In this document: positions 24,819 to 32,647 of the stretch, in pieces
Layout: every line of letters begins with the position of its first letter
How positions within the stretch are numbered: the stretch's first letter is position 1
NCBI GenBank assembly: GCA_021816955.1
Contig: JAKAWP010000010.1
Coordinates: 1-37,533, forward strand
Source of the DNA: Thermoplasmata archaeon
GTDB taxonomy: Archaea > Thermoplasmatota > Thermoplasmata > Lutacidiplasmatales > UBA184
Direction of reading: 5' to 3'
DNA length: 37,533 bases
Notes under the pieces: model-generated
The model's database searches: none
Told to the model about the DNA's origin: nothing
What the model saw: only the letters and a program-made list of their open reading frames with translations
Position numbers and translations under genes: made by a program

Positions 24819-25247
24819 GTGACTCCTCCACCTCCGGGCGCCGGATCGTACAGCCTCACTCTCGCCACGCCGTCGTTCTACCTGCTCGCCGCGATCCTCG
24901 GCCTGTTCATCGTCATGCTCTGGTACCTCTGGGCGACGCACGCGGGCCGTCGCCGGGGGTTGGAAGGGTACCTCGATGCCGTGGGGGTCGACCTCGGGTT
25001 TCTCCTCTTCGGGGTGGCGCTCGTCATCGGCCTGGTCGCCTACGACCCGAACGGGAACGTCACGTCGTGGGCGCTCTACCGGACGATCCTCAGCGGATAC
25101 TGGTTCGCCTTCGCGATCCCGATCGTGACCGTCGGCAGCTCCGTCGAGAGCCGCTCGCGGCGGACGATCCGGTGGTTCTATCCCTCGATCGTGATCGCCG
25201 CGCTCTTGTTCCTCGGGATCTTCGCGATCTACCTCGTCGGAGGCTGA
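24819..25247 (+). CDS. Four-TM membrane protein of unknown function
   Basis: Unrecognised 142-residue protein with four predicted membrane spans: FYLLAAILGLFIVMLWYLW (about 20-38), VDLGFLLFGVALVIGLVAY (57-75), ILSGYWFAFAIPIVTVG (90-106) and YPSIVIAALLFLGIFAIYLVG (121-141). Short charged loops (GRRRGLEG, SRSRRTIRW) suggest a compact bundle. There is no catalytic motif. It starts with GTG 9 nt after the cyclase gene and is probably co-transcribed with it; it might be a transporter-like partner, but nothing in the sequence proves that. Confidence 0.7.
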   Translation: MTPPPPGAGSYSLTLATPSFYLLAAILGLFIVMLWYLWATHAGRRRGLEGYLDAVGVDLGFLLFGVALVIGLVAYDPNGNVTSWALYRTILSGYWFAFAIPIVTVGSSVESRSRRTIRWFYPSIVIAALLFLGIFAIYLVGG

Positions 25248-25263
25248 CCGGTTCGCGAGGCCG

Positions 25264-25446
25264 TCAGTCGCGTTCGTCGGGCGGCATCAGGTCGGGGATC
25301 CCGTCCGAGATCGGGTAGGTCGCCCCGCACCGTTCGCACGTGAGCGTCCCGTCGACGACCTCGGGACCGGCGGAGTCGCGGCGTTCGAGCTCGAGGGACG
25401 ACCGGCAGACGGGACACCGCAAGATCTCGAGCAGCTCGGCTCTCAT
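25264..25446 (-). CDS. Trm112-family zinc-binding protein
   Basis: A 60-residue protein of the Trm112 type, which in archaea and eukaryotes binds and activates several methyltransferases acting on tRNA, rRNA and release factor. Features are LLEILRCPVCRSSLEL with the first CxxC, TCERCGATYPISDGIPDLMP with the second CxxC, and the family's characteristic YPI..GIP..L ending. It overlaps the aIF2-gamma gene by 4 nt (ATGA), tying it to the translation cluster. A generic zinc ribbon of the YcaR type is the alternative. Confidence 0.8.
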   Translation of the reverse strand: MRAELLEILRCPVCRSSLELERRDSAGPEVVDGTLTCERCGATYPISDGIPDLMPPDERD

Positions 25447-26678
25447 TTCGCCGCACTCTCGACGATCCCGTAGCCGATCAGGCGCCAGGCGTTCAGCCGG
25501 CGCGAAACGGCGACCCGGCTCTTCGGAAAGACCGTCACCGGCCGGCCGAGCTGGATCTCGACTTCGTCGCCGCGCGCGCTCGTGACCTTACCCGGCGTGC
25601 TCGTAGTTCCGACGGTGATCGCAAGCGTCTCGCTCGTTCGGATCTTCTCGATCTTGATTTCTCGGTTCGCCCCGAGCACCCGGTCGAGAAGGGTCACCTT
25701 CAGGCGGAGACGCTGCGCCACCGGCGGCAGCGATCCGCTGACCCCGACCAGCCGGCCCGTGAGGCCGTCGGCCTTGGTGAGCGCCGGGTCGAGCGACGTC
25801 CCGACCGCCGCCAGCCCTCCCGGTTCGAGGCTCTCCCACTCTTGGCCGCCGCTCACCAGCCGTTCGATCCGAGCGGTCAGCGATTCCGCCTTCGACCCCC
25901 CGAGCGCGGGGAGACCCGGGCGGATGTCGATCTCGTCCCCGACCTTGAGACGCCCTTGGAGAAGCGAGCCGCCCAGCACGCCGCCACGAAGCTCGCTCGG
26001 CGGCGTCCCCGGGCGGTTCACGTCGAACGACCGGGCCACGTACAGGAGCGGAGGCTGCGATCGATCGCGCGCCGGCGTCGGGATCCGCTCTTCGATCGCG
26101 GCGATCAAGGCATCGAGGCCGACCCGGTGGTTCGCGCTGACCGGGATGACCGGCGCGGAATCGATCGGCGATCCGCGGAGGAATGCCTGGATCTGGGCGT
26201 AATTCTCTCGCGCGGCCTCGGGGGAGATGAGGTCGATCTTGTTCTGGACCACGATCACCCGGCGGACGCCGATGATGTCGAGCGCGTACAGGTGCTCGCG
26301 CGTCTGGGGTTGCGGGCACGGTTCGTTGGCCGCGACGAGCAATAGCGCGCCGTCCATGATCGCCGCGCCGCTCAGCATCGTCGCCATCAGCGTCTCATGC
26401 CCGGGGGCGTCCACGAACGACACGGCCCGCAGGAACTTCGCCTCGCCGCCGCAATTCGGGCAGGTCGGGGAGACCGAGTAGCCCGTGGGCGATGGACAGT
26501 TCGGGCACCGGTAGAACGCGGCGTCGGCGTAGCCGAGCTTGATGGAGATGCCGCGCTTGAGCTCCTCCGAGTGGCGGTCGGTCCACTCACCGGTGAGCGC
26601 TTGGGTGAGCGTCGTCTTGCCGTGGTCGACGTGCCCGACGAGCCCGATGTTGACTTCTGGTTGCCGGGGGACCTTCAT
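25443..26678 (-). CDS. eif2g: Translation initiation factor aIF2 subunit gamma
   Basis: GTPase subunit of aIF2 that delivers initiator Met-tRNA to the small ribosomal subunit. The 411 residues match the family length. G1 is GHVDHGKTTL and G3 DAPGHETLMATMLSGAA; G4 is QNKIDL. A zinc-binding knuckle CPNCPSPTG...CPNCGG lies in the G domain as expected for archaeal gamma, distinguishing it from EF-1A and SelB. Domains II and III follow (GTPPSELRGGVLGGSLLQG; KSRVAVSRRLNAWRLIGYG). It overlaps eS6 (upstream) and Trm112 (downstream) by 4 nt each, forming one operon. Confidence 0.96.
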   Translation of the reverse strand: MKVPRQPEVNIGLVGHVDHGKTTLTQALTGEWTDRHSEELKRGISIKLGYADAAFYRCPNCPSPTGYSVSPTCPNCGGEAKFLRAVSFVDAPGHETLMATMLSGAAIMDGALLLVAANEPCPQPQTREHLYALDIIGVRRVIVVQNKIDLISPEAARENYAQIQAFLRGSPIDSAPVIPVSANHRVGLDALIAAIEERIPTPARDRSQPPLLYVARSFDVNRPGTPPSELRGGVLGGSLLQGRLKVGDEIDIRPGLPALGGSKAESLTARIERLVSGGQEWESLEPGGLAAVGTSLDPALTKADGLTGRLVGVSGSLPPVAQRLRLKVTLLDRVLGANREIKIEKIRTSETLAITVGTTSTPGKVTSARGDEVEIQLGRPVTVFPKSRVAVSRRLNAWRLIGYGIVESAAK

Positions 26679-27052
26679 GCGGCGCCGAACAGCTCCGCGA
26701 GCGGTTTTGCGCCCTTCTTGGCGACCACGAGGTTGATCTGCACGGTCTCCTCGCTGATCGTGTTCCCTCGGAACGTCTTGCGCCGGCGCATCCCTCGCCG
26801 CGTCGGATGAAAGCCGAACCCTTTTCCGACGTATAGGCGGAGTTGACGGGCCCCCGGAAGGTCGGGGCGCAGGGGAAAGCCGCTGCGGTCGCTGCCCCCC
26901 GTGATTCGGAACGTGTACCCTTCGGCCCCGAGGAGCTCGCCGCCAATGCTCTCGCCGATCCGTCGGCCGAGGAATCCGGCCGCTTGGGGATCGCCCAGCG
27001 TGCGGGCGAGCGCTAGGGGTCCATCGGAGATCACGAGCTTGTACTCGACCAT
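26675..27052 (-). CDS. rps6e: 30S ribosomal protein eS6
   Basis: Ribosomal protein S6e, 125 residues, archaeal short form. It contains RIGESIGGELLG, EGYTFRITGGSDRSGFPLRPDLPGARQLRL and RRGMRRRKTFRGNTISEETVQINL, the near-invariant S6e core. First gene of the eS6-aIF2-gamma-Trm112 operon, a common archaeal order. The ATG follows a TATA-like box about 43 nt upstream. Confidence 0.96.
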   Translation of the reverse strand: MVEYKLVISDGPLALARTLGDPQAAGFLGRRIGESIGGELLGAEGYTFRITGGSDRSGFPLRPDLPGARQLRLYVGKGFGFHPTRRGMRRRKTFRGNTISEETVQINLVVAKKGAKPLAELFGAA

Positions 27053-27090
27053 CGGTGCCGGCGCGCTCGCCGCCCTTCGCCTTCCCCGAA

Positions 27091-27100
27091 TCTATTTAGC
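27091..27100 (-). promoter_or_regulatory. TATA box for the eS6 operon
   Basis: gctaaataga on the minus strand is centred about 43 nt upstream of the eS6 ATG, giving a leader of about 17 nt; longer than for most genes here. Confidence 0.55.
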
Positions 27101-27203
27101 CCTAACCGGGGGCGACGCGGCGGTCGCCGGGCCGGGCGGCGACGACCGAACCCAGAGCCCGCTCGGCCGCGGAACCGCCGCTCGCCCTTCCGTTGGGACG
27201 TTC

Positions 27204-27211
27204 GGTTTATC
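27204..27211 (+). promoter_or_regulatory. TATA-like box for the A24 peptidase
   Basis: ggtttatc is centred about 53 nt upstream of the ATG at 27260, implying a leader of about 27 nt. It is divergent from the eS6 promoter in the same 207-nt gap. Confidence 0.45.
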
Positions 27212-27259
27212 TCGCCGGGGCCGGCTCCGGTACGGATCGGACCGAAGAGGCCGTGGAAG

Positions 27260-28162
27260 ATGGAGGTGTGGGAGGTCGCGGCGATCGCGGGTACGCTGGC
27301 GATCTTCGCCGGAGCGGCCGCCAGCGATCTCCAGCGCCGGACCGTCCACGAAGGATGGTGGATCGCGCTCATCCTCCTCGGAGCGGTATCGATCCTGCTC
27401 ACTCATCCGCAATGGTCCCCCGCGACGACCGCTCTGTGGATCGGGCTCGTCTTGCTCGCGCTCGAGGAGGTGGTGCCTTGGCCCGATGCCCTGCGGGCCG
27501 ACGCGCCGTTCTCCACGACGGTCGACACCATCGCCTTCGCGGCGGTCGGAGCCTTCGTGGCGTACCGGTGGGTCACTCCCGGCGCGGGCCCCGTGCCCCC
27601 GGAGATACCGGCCACGCTCGGGATGATCGTCGGAGCGAGGCTGCTCTACGAGACGGGGGTGCTTCAAGGAGGCGCGGATGCCAAGGCGCTGATGGCCCTC
27701 GCCATCGCGATCCCGTTGACTCCCGCGCCGGTCTTCGGGGGGCCTTCCTTGAGCGCGGCCGCCGTGGTCGTGACGCCGTTTGCCCTCACGGTGCTGATCG
27801 ACGGCGCGCTGATGGCCGCGGTCGCTTCGCTGGCACTCCTCGCTTTCGCCCGCCTTCGGGGCGAAGCTGCCGCGTTGGCGCCGCCGGGAATCTATCGCCG
27901 GGCCGTGGGCGCGTTGACGGCGACGACGGCTGAAATCCAAGAGTTCCGCGGCGTCGCCATGGCGGGGTCCGCGTCGCCTGCGTCGATCGGCGACGCGCGA
28001 CCCGTCGCGCCGCTCCATCGGCTCCCGCCCGAAGAACGTTCCGCACTCCTCCGGGACTGGCGGAGCTGGGAACTGCCTTTGGTCGCGTTCTTGGCCGGCG
28101 GAGTTGTGCTCGGCCTTCTCGTGGGCAACGTGGTATTCTGGCTGATCGGCGGACTCATGTGA
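27260..28162 (+). CDS. Archaeal prepilin/preflagellin peptidase (A24 family)
   Basis: Membrane aspartic peptidase that trims class III signal peptides of archaeal pilins or archaellins. The 300 residues carry both catalytic aspartates in family context: ASDLQRRTVHEGWW (D23), and QGGADAKALMALAIA (D140), the GxGD-type motif with Ala. About six hydrophobic segments precede residue 205. A soluble loop (residues 205-270) and a last TM (LVAFLAGGVVLGLLVGNVVFW) follow, longer than the typical 230-residue FlaK/PibD. No pilin or archaellum gene is adjacent, so substrates must be encoded elsewhere. Confidence 0.85.
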   Translation: MEVWEVAAIAGTLAIFAGAAASDLQRRTVHEGWWIALILLGAVSILLTHPQWSPATTALWIGLVLLALEEVVPWPDALRADAPFSTTVDTIAFAAVGAFVAYRWVTPGAGPVPPEIPATLGMIVGARLLYETGVLQGGADAKALMALAIAIPLTPAPVFGGPSLSAAAVVVTPFALTVLIDGALMAAVASLALLAFARLRGEAAALAPPGIYRRAVGALTATTAEIQEFRGVAMAGSASPASIGDARPVAPLHRLPPEERSALLRDWRSWELPLVAFLAGGVVLGLLVGNVVFWLIGGLM

Positions 28163-28173
28163 TCCTCCGGGGC

Positions 28174-28199
28174 GGCGAGATCCGCTCGCGATCTCCGCC
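28174..28199 (+). other. GC-rich hairpin after the A24 peptidase
   Basis: GGCGAGATC, loop cgctcgc, GATCT-c-CGCC: a 9-bp stem with one bulge, starting 11 nt after the stop codon. There is no poly-T run, so it is not a clear archaeal terminator; it may stabilise the transcript end or be chance in GC-rich DNA. Confidence 0.3.
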
Positions 28200-28285
28200 G
28201 CGGCCGATCGACCGGCGGGGGGCCGCCCTCGTCCGGCCGGTCGCCGGGCGCGCGTTCCGTGTCGGGGGGATACGGTTCCCCGAAA

Positions 28286-28294
28286 CTCTTTAGG
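28286..28294 (+). promoter_or_regulatory. TATA-like box for the mutase small-subunit operon
   Basis: ctctttagg is centred about 34 nt upstream of the ATG at 28324, predicting an 8-nt leader that would include the purine-rich gtgaggag directly before the ATG. Confidence 0.55.
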
Positions 28295-28323
28295 AGCCGC
28301 GCGACTCCGCACGGGGTGAGGAG

Positions 28324-28740
28324 ATGCCGAAGGCGTCGAAATCCGCGCCGATCCGCGTCCTGATCGCCAAGCCCGGGCTCGACGGCCACGATCGCGGAGC
28401 GAAGGTAGTCGCGCGAGCGCTCCGGGACGCGGGGATGGAGGTGATCTACGCCGGATTGCGGCAGACGCCCGCTGAGATCGTCCGGGCCGCCATCGAAGAG
28501 GACGTCGACCTGGTCGGCCTCTCGATCCTATCGGGGGCGCACATGGAGCTGATTCCCCGGGTCCTGAAGGGTCTTCGCGCCGAGCACGCCTCCCGCATCC
28601 CGGTCTTTGCCGGGGGGATCATCCCGGACGAGGACGCCCGTCGACTGAAGCGGCTCGGCGTTCGGGCCGTCTTCGGTCCGGGCACTTCGCTCGAAACGAT
28701 CGTCGAGAGCGTTCGGTCGATCGCCGGCCGCTCCTCATGA
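28324..28740 (+). CDS. mcmA2: Methylmalonyl-CoA mutase small (cobalamin-binding) subunit
   Basis: B12-binding Rossmann-like subunit of 138 residues that pairs with the catalytic subunit encoded at 2844. The DxHxxG cobalamin motif is [12 protein letters not shown] (D20, H22, G25). Supporting cobalamin-fold motifs are [16 protein letters not shown] and [13 protein letters not shown], with [12 protein letters not shown] at the end. A purine-rich gaggag immediately precedes the ATG. It overlaps meaB by 4 nt. Being in a different operon from its partner subunit, it must be balanced in expression by separate promoters. Confidence 0.95.
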   Translation: MPKASKSAPIRVLIAKPGLDGHDRGAKVVARALRDAGMEVIYAGLRQTPAEIVRAAIEEDVDLVGLSILSGAHMELIPRVLKGLRAEHASRIPVFAGGIIPDEDARRLKRLGVRAVFGPGTSLETIVESVRSIAGRSS

Positions 28741-29705
28741 ACGGCCGGGAACCGCGCGCGCCCCTGGCGCGAGCCGTGCGCCGGGGAGATCGACGCGCGC
28801 TCGCGCGGCTGATCTCGCTCGTGGAGCGTCGGGATCCGGCCGCGGACCGGGCGCTTCGCGAACTGTATTCGTTCACCGGGCGAGCCCGGGTCGTGGGGCT
28901 CACCGGCCCCCTCGGGGTCGGGAAGTCGTCCCTCGTGAATCGGTTGATCGGTCACCTCCGGTCCCAGGGCCGCTCCGTCGCCGTGGTCGCGGTCGATCCG
29001 TCGAGTCCGTTCTCGGGCGGCTCCGTGCTCGGCGACCGGATCCGGATCGAGCGGGAGGACGCCGACACGGGCGTCTTCATTCGCTCGATGGCGAGCCGCG
29101 GTCAATCGGGCGGGCTCGCGCCGACGACTCGGGACGTCGTCCGGTTGTTGGACGCGGCCGGCTTCGACGTCGTGCTCGTCGAAACTGTCGGCAGCGGGCA
29201 GGTCGACGTGGAGATCCGGGAGATCGCGTCGACGAGCATCGTCGTGCTGATTCCCCACCTCGGCGACGAGGTCCAGACGCTCAAGGCGGGGTTGTTCGAG
29301 ATCGCCGACGTCTTCTGCGTCAACAAATCCGATCTGGACGGCGCCGAGCAGGCGCGACGCGATCTGGTGGAGCTCGTGGCGCTCGGCGCCCCGCGCCACG
29401 GCTGGCGGCCCAAGGTCGTCTCGGCGTCGGCGAGTCAACCGTTCGGCATCGACGAGCTGTGGGCGGCGGTCGAATCCCACGAAGCGTTCCTGGACGAAGG
29501 GACCCGGCGGGCGGACCGCGACCGCCACCGGCTCCGGGCGGAATTGTTCGAACTCGTTCTGGATGACGCGGCCCGCCGGCTGCGCGGGGCGGTGGAGGCC
29601 GACCGCACGTTCGCCGAGCTGGTCGAAGAGGTGCGGGCCCGCCGGCTCGATCCGCGAACGGCGGCGGAGCGTTGGCGTCGCCGGTCGGCTCGCCCGCGAG
29701 GATGA
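28737..29705 (+). CDS. meaB: Methylmalonyl-CoA mutase-associated GTPase MeaB
   Basis: G3E-family GTPase chaperone that gates adenosylcobalamin loading and protects or reactivates the mutase. The 322 residues show Walker [10 protein letters not shown] (57-65), [23 protein letters not shown] (switch/Mg region), [30 protein letters not shown] (Walker B/G3) and [11 protein letters not shown] (G4). An N-terminal helical segment and a C-terminal dimerisation arm ([13 protein letters not shown]) complete the fold. It overlaps mcmA2 (ATGA) and the downstream methyltransferase (ATGA), so the three genes form one coupled unit. Confidence 0.95.
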   Translation: MNGREPRAPLARAVRRGDRRALARLISLVERRDPAADRALRELYSFTGRARVVGLTGPLGVGKSSLVNRLIGHLRSQGRSVAVVAVDPSSPFSGGSVLGDRIRIEREDADTGVFIRSMASRGQSGGLAPTTRDVVRLLDAAGFDVVLVETVGSGQVDVEIREIASTSIVVLIPHLGDEVQTLKAGLFEIADVFCVNKSDLDGAEQARRDLVELVALGAPRHGWRPKVVSASASQPFGIDELWAAVESHEAFLDEGTRRADRDRHRLRAELFELVLDDAARRLRGAVEADRTFAELVEEVRARRLDPRTAAERWRRRSARPRG

Positions 29706-30226
29706 ACGCGGCCGAAGCGGCGGCCGTGGGCATCATTGGGGCCGCCGGCGCCCTGCTGTACTTTGTGTTCTTCTCGTTCGTCTGGGGCGCGGGCTACGAA
29801 CCGACGCCTCGGCGGATTGCCCAGCAGATGGTCGACTGGGCCGAGATCGGCCCCGATGATGTCGTCGTCGACCTCGGGGCGGGCACCGGCCGGCTCGTCT
29901 TTGCCGCGCTCGCCCGGCATCCCCGTCGGGTCGTGGCGGTCGAGATCGAACCGTTGCGGTGGGCGTGGCTGCGGGCGCGCCGGAGGCGATCGCCCGACCG
30001 GGAGCGGCTCGTCGTCCTGCGCTCGGATCTCCGTCAGGTCGACCTGACCGAGGCGACCGTGGTCACGACGTTTCTCTGGCCGGGCCTCATGGCGACCCTC
30101 GCGCCGAAGTTCCAGCGCGAACTCCGGCGGGGAGCCCGGGTGGTGAGCCACGGCCACCCGATCCCCGACTGGACCCCCACCGCCATCGACTTGCGGAGCC
30201 AGTTGTTTCGCTACGACGTCCGGTGA
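29702..30226 (+). CDS. Membrane-anchored SAM methyltransferase, FAM173-like
   Basis: Class I methyltransferase of 174 residues. An N-terminal hydrophobic anchor (AAVGIIGAAGALLYFVFFSFVWG, about 8-30) precedes GYEPTPRRIAQQMVDWAEI and the SAM-binding VVVDLGAGTGRLVFAA, then VVAVEIEP (acidic residue binding the ribose). TTFLWPGLMATLAPKF and RGARVVSHGHPI follow. The anchor, the PTP element and the late VVS motif match the FAM173 / ATP-synthase-c lysine methyltransferase family, so a membrane-protein lysine is a plausible target; that is inference. ATG 29702 overlaps the meaB stop; the track start at 29672 is inside meaB. Its link to the mutase operon may be only positional. Confidence 0.75.
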   Translation: MNAAEAAAVGIIGAAGALLYFVFFSFVWGAGYEPTPRRIAQQMVDWAEIGPDDVVVDLGAGTGRLVFAALARHPRRVVAVEIEPLRWAWLRARRRRSPDRERLVVLRSDLRQVDLTEATVVTTFLWPGLMATLAPKFQRELRRGARVVSHGHPIPDWTPTAIDLRSQLFRYDVR

Positions 30227-30256
30227 GCCGCCGGTGAGCGCCGACCTCCACCCGTC

Positions 30257-30388
30257 CTACCACGGGTGATAGTAGAACCAGAAACCGGCGCCGACCACGA
30301 GCACGGCCACCACGACCACGGCGCCCGCCATCCATCCCACCCAAGCGCCGCCCTCGCCCTCGACTGCTCCGGTCGCCGTCGCTGGCAC
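30257..30388 (-). CDS. Tiny single-TM protein, 43 aa
   Basis: Too short for the ORF track. The frame from GTG 30388 to TAG 30257 encodes MPATATGAVEGEGG, then a membrane span (WVGWMAGAVVVVAVLVVGAG) and an aromatic end FWFYYHPW. A clear TATA box (cctataaac) is centred 26 nt upstream of this GTG, exactly the leaderless spacing seen at neighbouring genes, which makes it a real gene candidate. Function unknown; small single-span subunits of respiratory or transport complexes look like this. Confidence 0.6.
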   Translation of the reverse strand: MPATATGAVEGEGGAWVGWMAGAVVVVAVLVVGAGFWFYYHPW

Positions 30389-30409
30389 GGGGACGCCGAC
30401 GCCACCGTC

Positions 30410-30418
30410 GTTTATAGG
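30410..30418 (-). promoter_or_regulatory. TATA box for the 43-aa membrane protein
   Basis: cctataaac on the minus strand is centred 26 nt upstream of the GTG at 30388; one of the better TATA matches in the window. Confidence 0.6.
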
Positions 30419-30456
30419 GGTTCGATACCGACCGGCTTGTCGCTCGACGTGGATAG

Positions 30457-30609
30457 CTACGGTGGCGTCGTTCCCGGAATCGGGTAGCCGAGGTGGCCCG
30501 TCAGGCCGAGCCAGATCACGATCCCGGCCACGGCAAACCCCGCAATGAAGGCCGCGACAATGAACCGTCGCTCGCCCGGGGTGTAGCCGGTGCTCGCGCT
30601 AGTCGACAT
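30457..30609 (-). CDS. Tiny single-TM protein, 50 aa
   Basis: Too short for the ORF track. ATG 30609 to TAG 30457 encodes MSTSASTGYTPGERR followed by one membrane span (FIVAAFIAGFAVAGIVIWLG) and a short tail ending PIPGTTPP. It lies 65 nt downstream of the FKBP gene and 68 nt upstream of the 43-aa gene on the same strand, so the three may be transcribed together. I see no strong TATA box of its own. A basic RR before the span predicts the N-terminus inside. Function unknown. Confidence 0.55.
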   Translation of the reverse strand: MSTSASTGYTPGERRFIVAAFIAGFAVAGIVIWLGLTGHLGYPIPGTTPP

Positions 30610-30674
30610 CCGAGCCGAAAAGATCGGGGACGTTCAAGAAGGTGTGGTTGGTACAATCCGATTGCGCGGAGCCT

Positions 30675-31553
30675 TCATTCAGAGCGAGGACCGCTCGTCG
30701 TACGCTTCGTCGGAGTCTTGGGCGGTTCGGCCGTGGAGGGGGCCGGCTCGGCCGCCGGTGGCGAAGGAGGGTTGGACGGACCCGGCGTCGGTGTCGCTTC
30801 TGGGGTGGCGGGCGCCTTCTCGGTCGAAGCCGGGGGCGTAACGTACTCTTCCACCAGCCGGATCTTCTTCGGTTGCAGGTGGCGTCGCACGGCCTCGATC
30901 AGCCGAGGCTTCGCGGCGACCCATCCGAGGTCGAACTTGGAACGGTCGGCGACCCCGACCGTCAGCACCCCATCCGCGAGATCGACCGAAAAGTCGCGGC
31001 TGCGTCCGTAGTGGAGCTCGATGAGGGCCCGGGCCTGGTCGGCCGGCTCGTTGATCCGTCGAACGATCTTCAACGTCGCCCGGATGGTGCGACCGGCGAG
31101 GGGGGAGTTGAAATCGACCCGTACGCGCGCGGCCGTCAGACTAACGACGCGTCCCCGGCGGCCCCGGATCGTGAGCAGGGTGCCGACGTCGAGTCGGGCC
31201 TCTTCCCGGCGCATCTCGGGCAGCCGTTGGATCTCCGCCATGCTGAACAGCTCGATCAGCTTCGGATCGCGCTCTCCAAACGCCTCGGCCGGAGGAAACG
31301 TCTGGGTGAATTCCTCGCCCGGCACCCGTCCGACCAGCGCCGCTTCGATCCCCTTCGGAAAGAACTCCCCCCCGATAAGATGCGGCCGCGGCCCGAACGG
31401 GGTCGCGTCGTCCCGGGTGACGTTCGCTTGAGCGGCCACGGACTCGCGTGTCGTGTCGACGAGCGTGGTCGTTCCCCCGCCTTCGGCCCATACTTCGTAG
31501 TCGAGTTCGACCAGGTCGCCCGACTTCACCGGGGTCGCGTCCGTCGAGGCCAT
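30675..31553 (-). CDS. FKBP-type peptidyl-prolyl isomerase, long archaeal form
   Basis: Archaeal FKBP of the SlyD-like type, 292 residues, acting as a prolyl isomerase and folding helper. The N-terminal FKBP fold starts VKSGDLVELDYEVWAEGGG and includes PHLIGGEFFPKGIEAALVG and EEFTQTFPPAEAFGERDP. It is interrupted by the insert-in-flap domain (about 90-140). VRVDFNSPLAGRTIRATLKI closes the FKBP fold. A further domain (about 165-235), known from long archaeal FKBPs, follows, and then a 55-residue Pro/Thr/Ala-rich tail that is probably disordered. A TATA-like box 27 nt upstream overlaps the end of the glycosyltransferase gene. Confidence 0.9.
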   Translation of the reverse strand: MASTDATPVKSGDLVELDYEVWAEGGGTTTLVDTTRESVAAQANVTRDDATPFGPRPHLIGGEFFPKGIEAALVGRVPGEEFTQTFPPAEAFGERDPKLIELFSMAEIQRLPEMRREEARLDVGTLLTIRGRRGRVVSLTAARVRVDFNSPLAGRTIRATLKIVRRINEPADQARALIELHYGRSRDFSVDLADGVLTVGVADRSKFDLGWVAAKPRLIEAVRRHLQPKKIRLVEEYVTPPASTEKAPATPEATPTPGPSNPPSPPAAEPAPSTAEPPKTPTKRTTSGPRSE

Positions 31554-31575
31554 CGCCGCGCGGAATCCGGACGCC

Positions 31576-31584
31576 GCTTAACGT
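31576..31584 (-). promoter_or_regulatory. TATA-like box for FKBP
   Basis: acgttaagc on the minus strand is about 27 nt upstream of the FKBP ATG and overlaps the stop codon of the glycosyltransferase gene. Confidence 0.5.
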
Positions 31585-32630
31585 TTGCTCGAGGCAGTGT
31601 CGTTCGACCGCCGGCGGGGGGCTCCCCGCGCGTCGTACCGAGCGAATCCCCGAGCCGCCCCCACGATCGTCGCCCAGCGGCGCAGGATCTCCAACGGCCG
31701 GTACCGCAGGCCCGGATACGACCGATCGAGACGCCGGCCCGAAATCCAGAGCGCGAGGGCCACCGCGCCGAGCGCGACTGCGCCGGCGGCGAGGAGAACG
31801 GCCCCGACGACGGCGAGGGAAGGAACGGCCGCCACCACCGCGCCGACGACGAGGAGCGCCGGCGGCAGCAGGTACGGAGCCACGGCCGCGCCCGACGCTT
31901 CGTAGGTTGTCCCGAGCCGACGCCAGACGACGTAGCCGCCGATCGCGTAGAGGCTTTGCTTCCGCAAGAGAGCAGTGAGCGTGAGTCCCGTGTAGTCGTG
32001 CCAGACGAACGCCTCGGGTCGATAGACGCCGCGGACTCCCACGGCGAGCGCCCGCACGGCGAACTCCTGGTCCTCGCTCGAGGCCCGGGGAAACAGCGTC
32101 GTGTCGAGGAGCCCGAGCCGGTCGAAGAGGGCCATGCGCCAGGCGGAGTTCCCCATCGGAAGGGCGTGGGGCCGCCGGCGCGCCACCGTGTCGTAGAATC
32201 GTCGCAAGTAGCCGTCGTAGTACTGCGCGGCCCGGGTCCGCACGGTTCCGTCGAGCGCGGGCGTCGGACCCCCGACGAAGCCGATACCGGGGTCGGTGAA
32301 CGGCTCGAGGAGCGTGGCAAGCCATCCCGGCGGGGCGACCTCGTCCGCGTCGAGAAACGCGACGAACTCGGTGTCGAGCTCTCGGAGCGCTTGATTGCGG
32401 CTCTCCGCGATCGTCCCGGGCGCCCGACGGTAGACGACGATCGGGTCGTTCGGAAATGCATCGCGCACGCGGGATTCCACGTCGGATCCCGGCGAGCCAT
32501 CGGCGACGATGATCGCATCGGGCCGTCGGGTCTGCGTCCGAAGACTTTCGACCGTCCGAACGACCCGCGGGTCGTTCAGAACGGTCACGATGACGCCGAC
32601 CGAGCCGGGTCGCCGGTACGGTGCGGGCAT
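31578..32630 (-). CDS. Family 2 glycosyltransferase with C-terminal membrane segments
   Basis: Membrane-bound glycosyltransferase of 350 residues. GT-A fold: SVGVIVTVLNDPRVVRTVESL at the start, DAIIVADGSPGSD, then NQALRELDTEFVAFLDADE with the DxD-like metal motif, and PMGNSAWRMALFDRLG and SSEDQEFAVRAL (catalytic-base region). Two or three hydrophobic spans near 260-310 (LLPPALLVVGAVVAAV; VLLAAGAVALGAVALAL) anchor it. The start is ATG 32630; the longer track ORF reads through the epimerase gene. It lies 17 nt after the epimerase, which could supply its nucleotide sugar; together they likely build a surface glycan or N-glycan. Confidence 0.85.
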   Translation of the reverse strand: MPAPYRRPGSVGVIVTVLNDPRVVRTVESLRTQTRRPDAIIVADGSPGSDVESRVRDAFPNDPIVVYRRAPGTIAESRNQALRELDTEFVAFLDADEVAPPGWLATLLEPFTDPGIGFVGGPTPALDGTVRTRAAQYYDGYLRRFYDTVARRRPHALPMGNSAWRMALFDRLGLLDTTLFPRASSEDQEFAVRALAVGVRGVYRPEAFVWHDYTGLTLTALLRKQSLYAIGGYVVWRRLGTTYEASGAAVAPYLLPPALLVVGAVVAAVPSLAVVGAVLLAAGAVALGAVALALWISGRRLDRSYPGLRYRPLEILRRWATIVGAARGFARYDARGAPRRRSNDTASSKR

Positions 32631-32647
32631 CGCCGGGCCGCTGGGGC

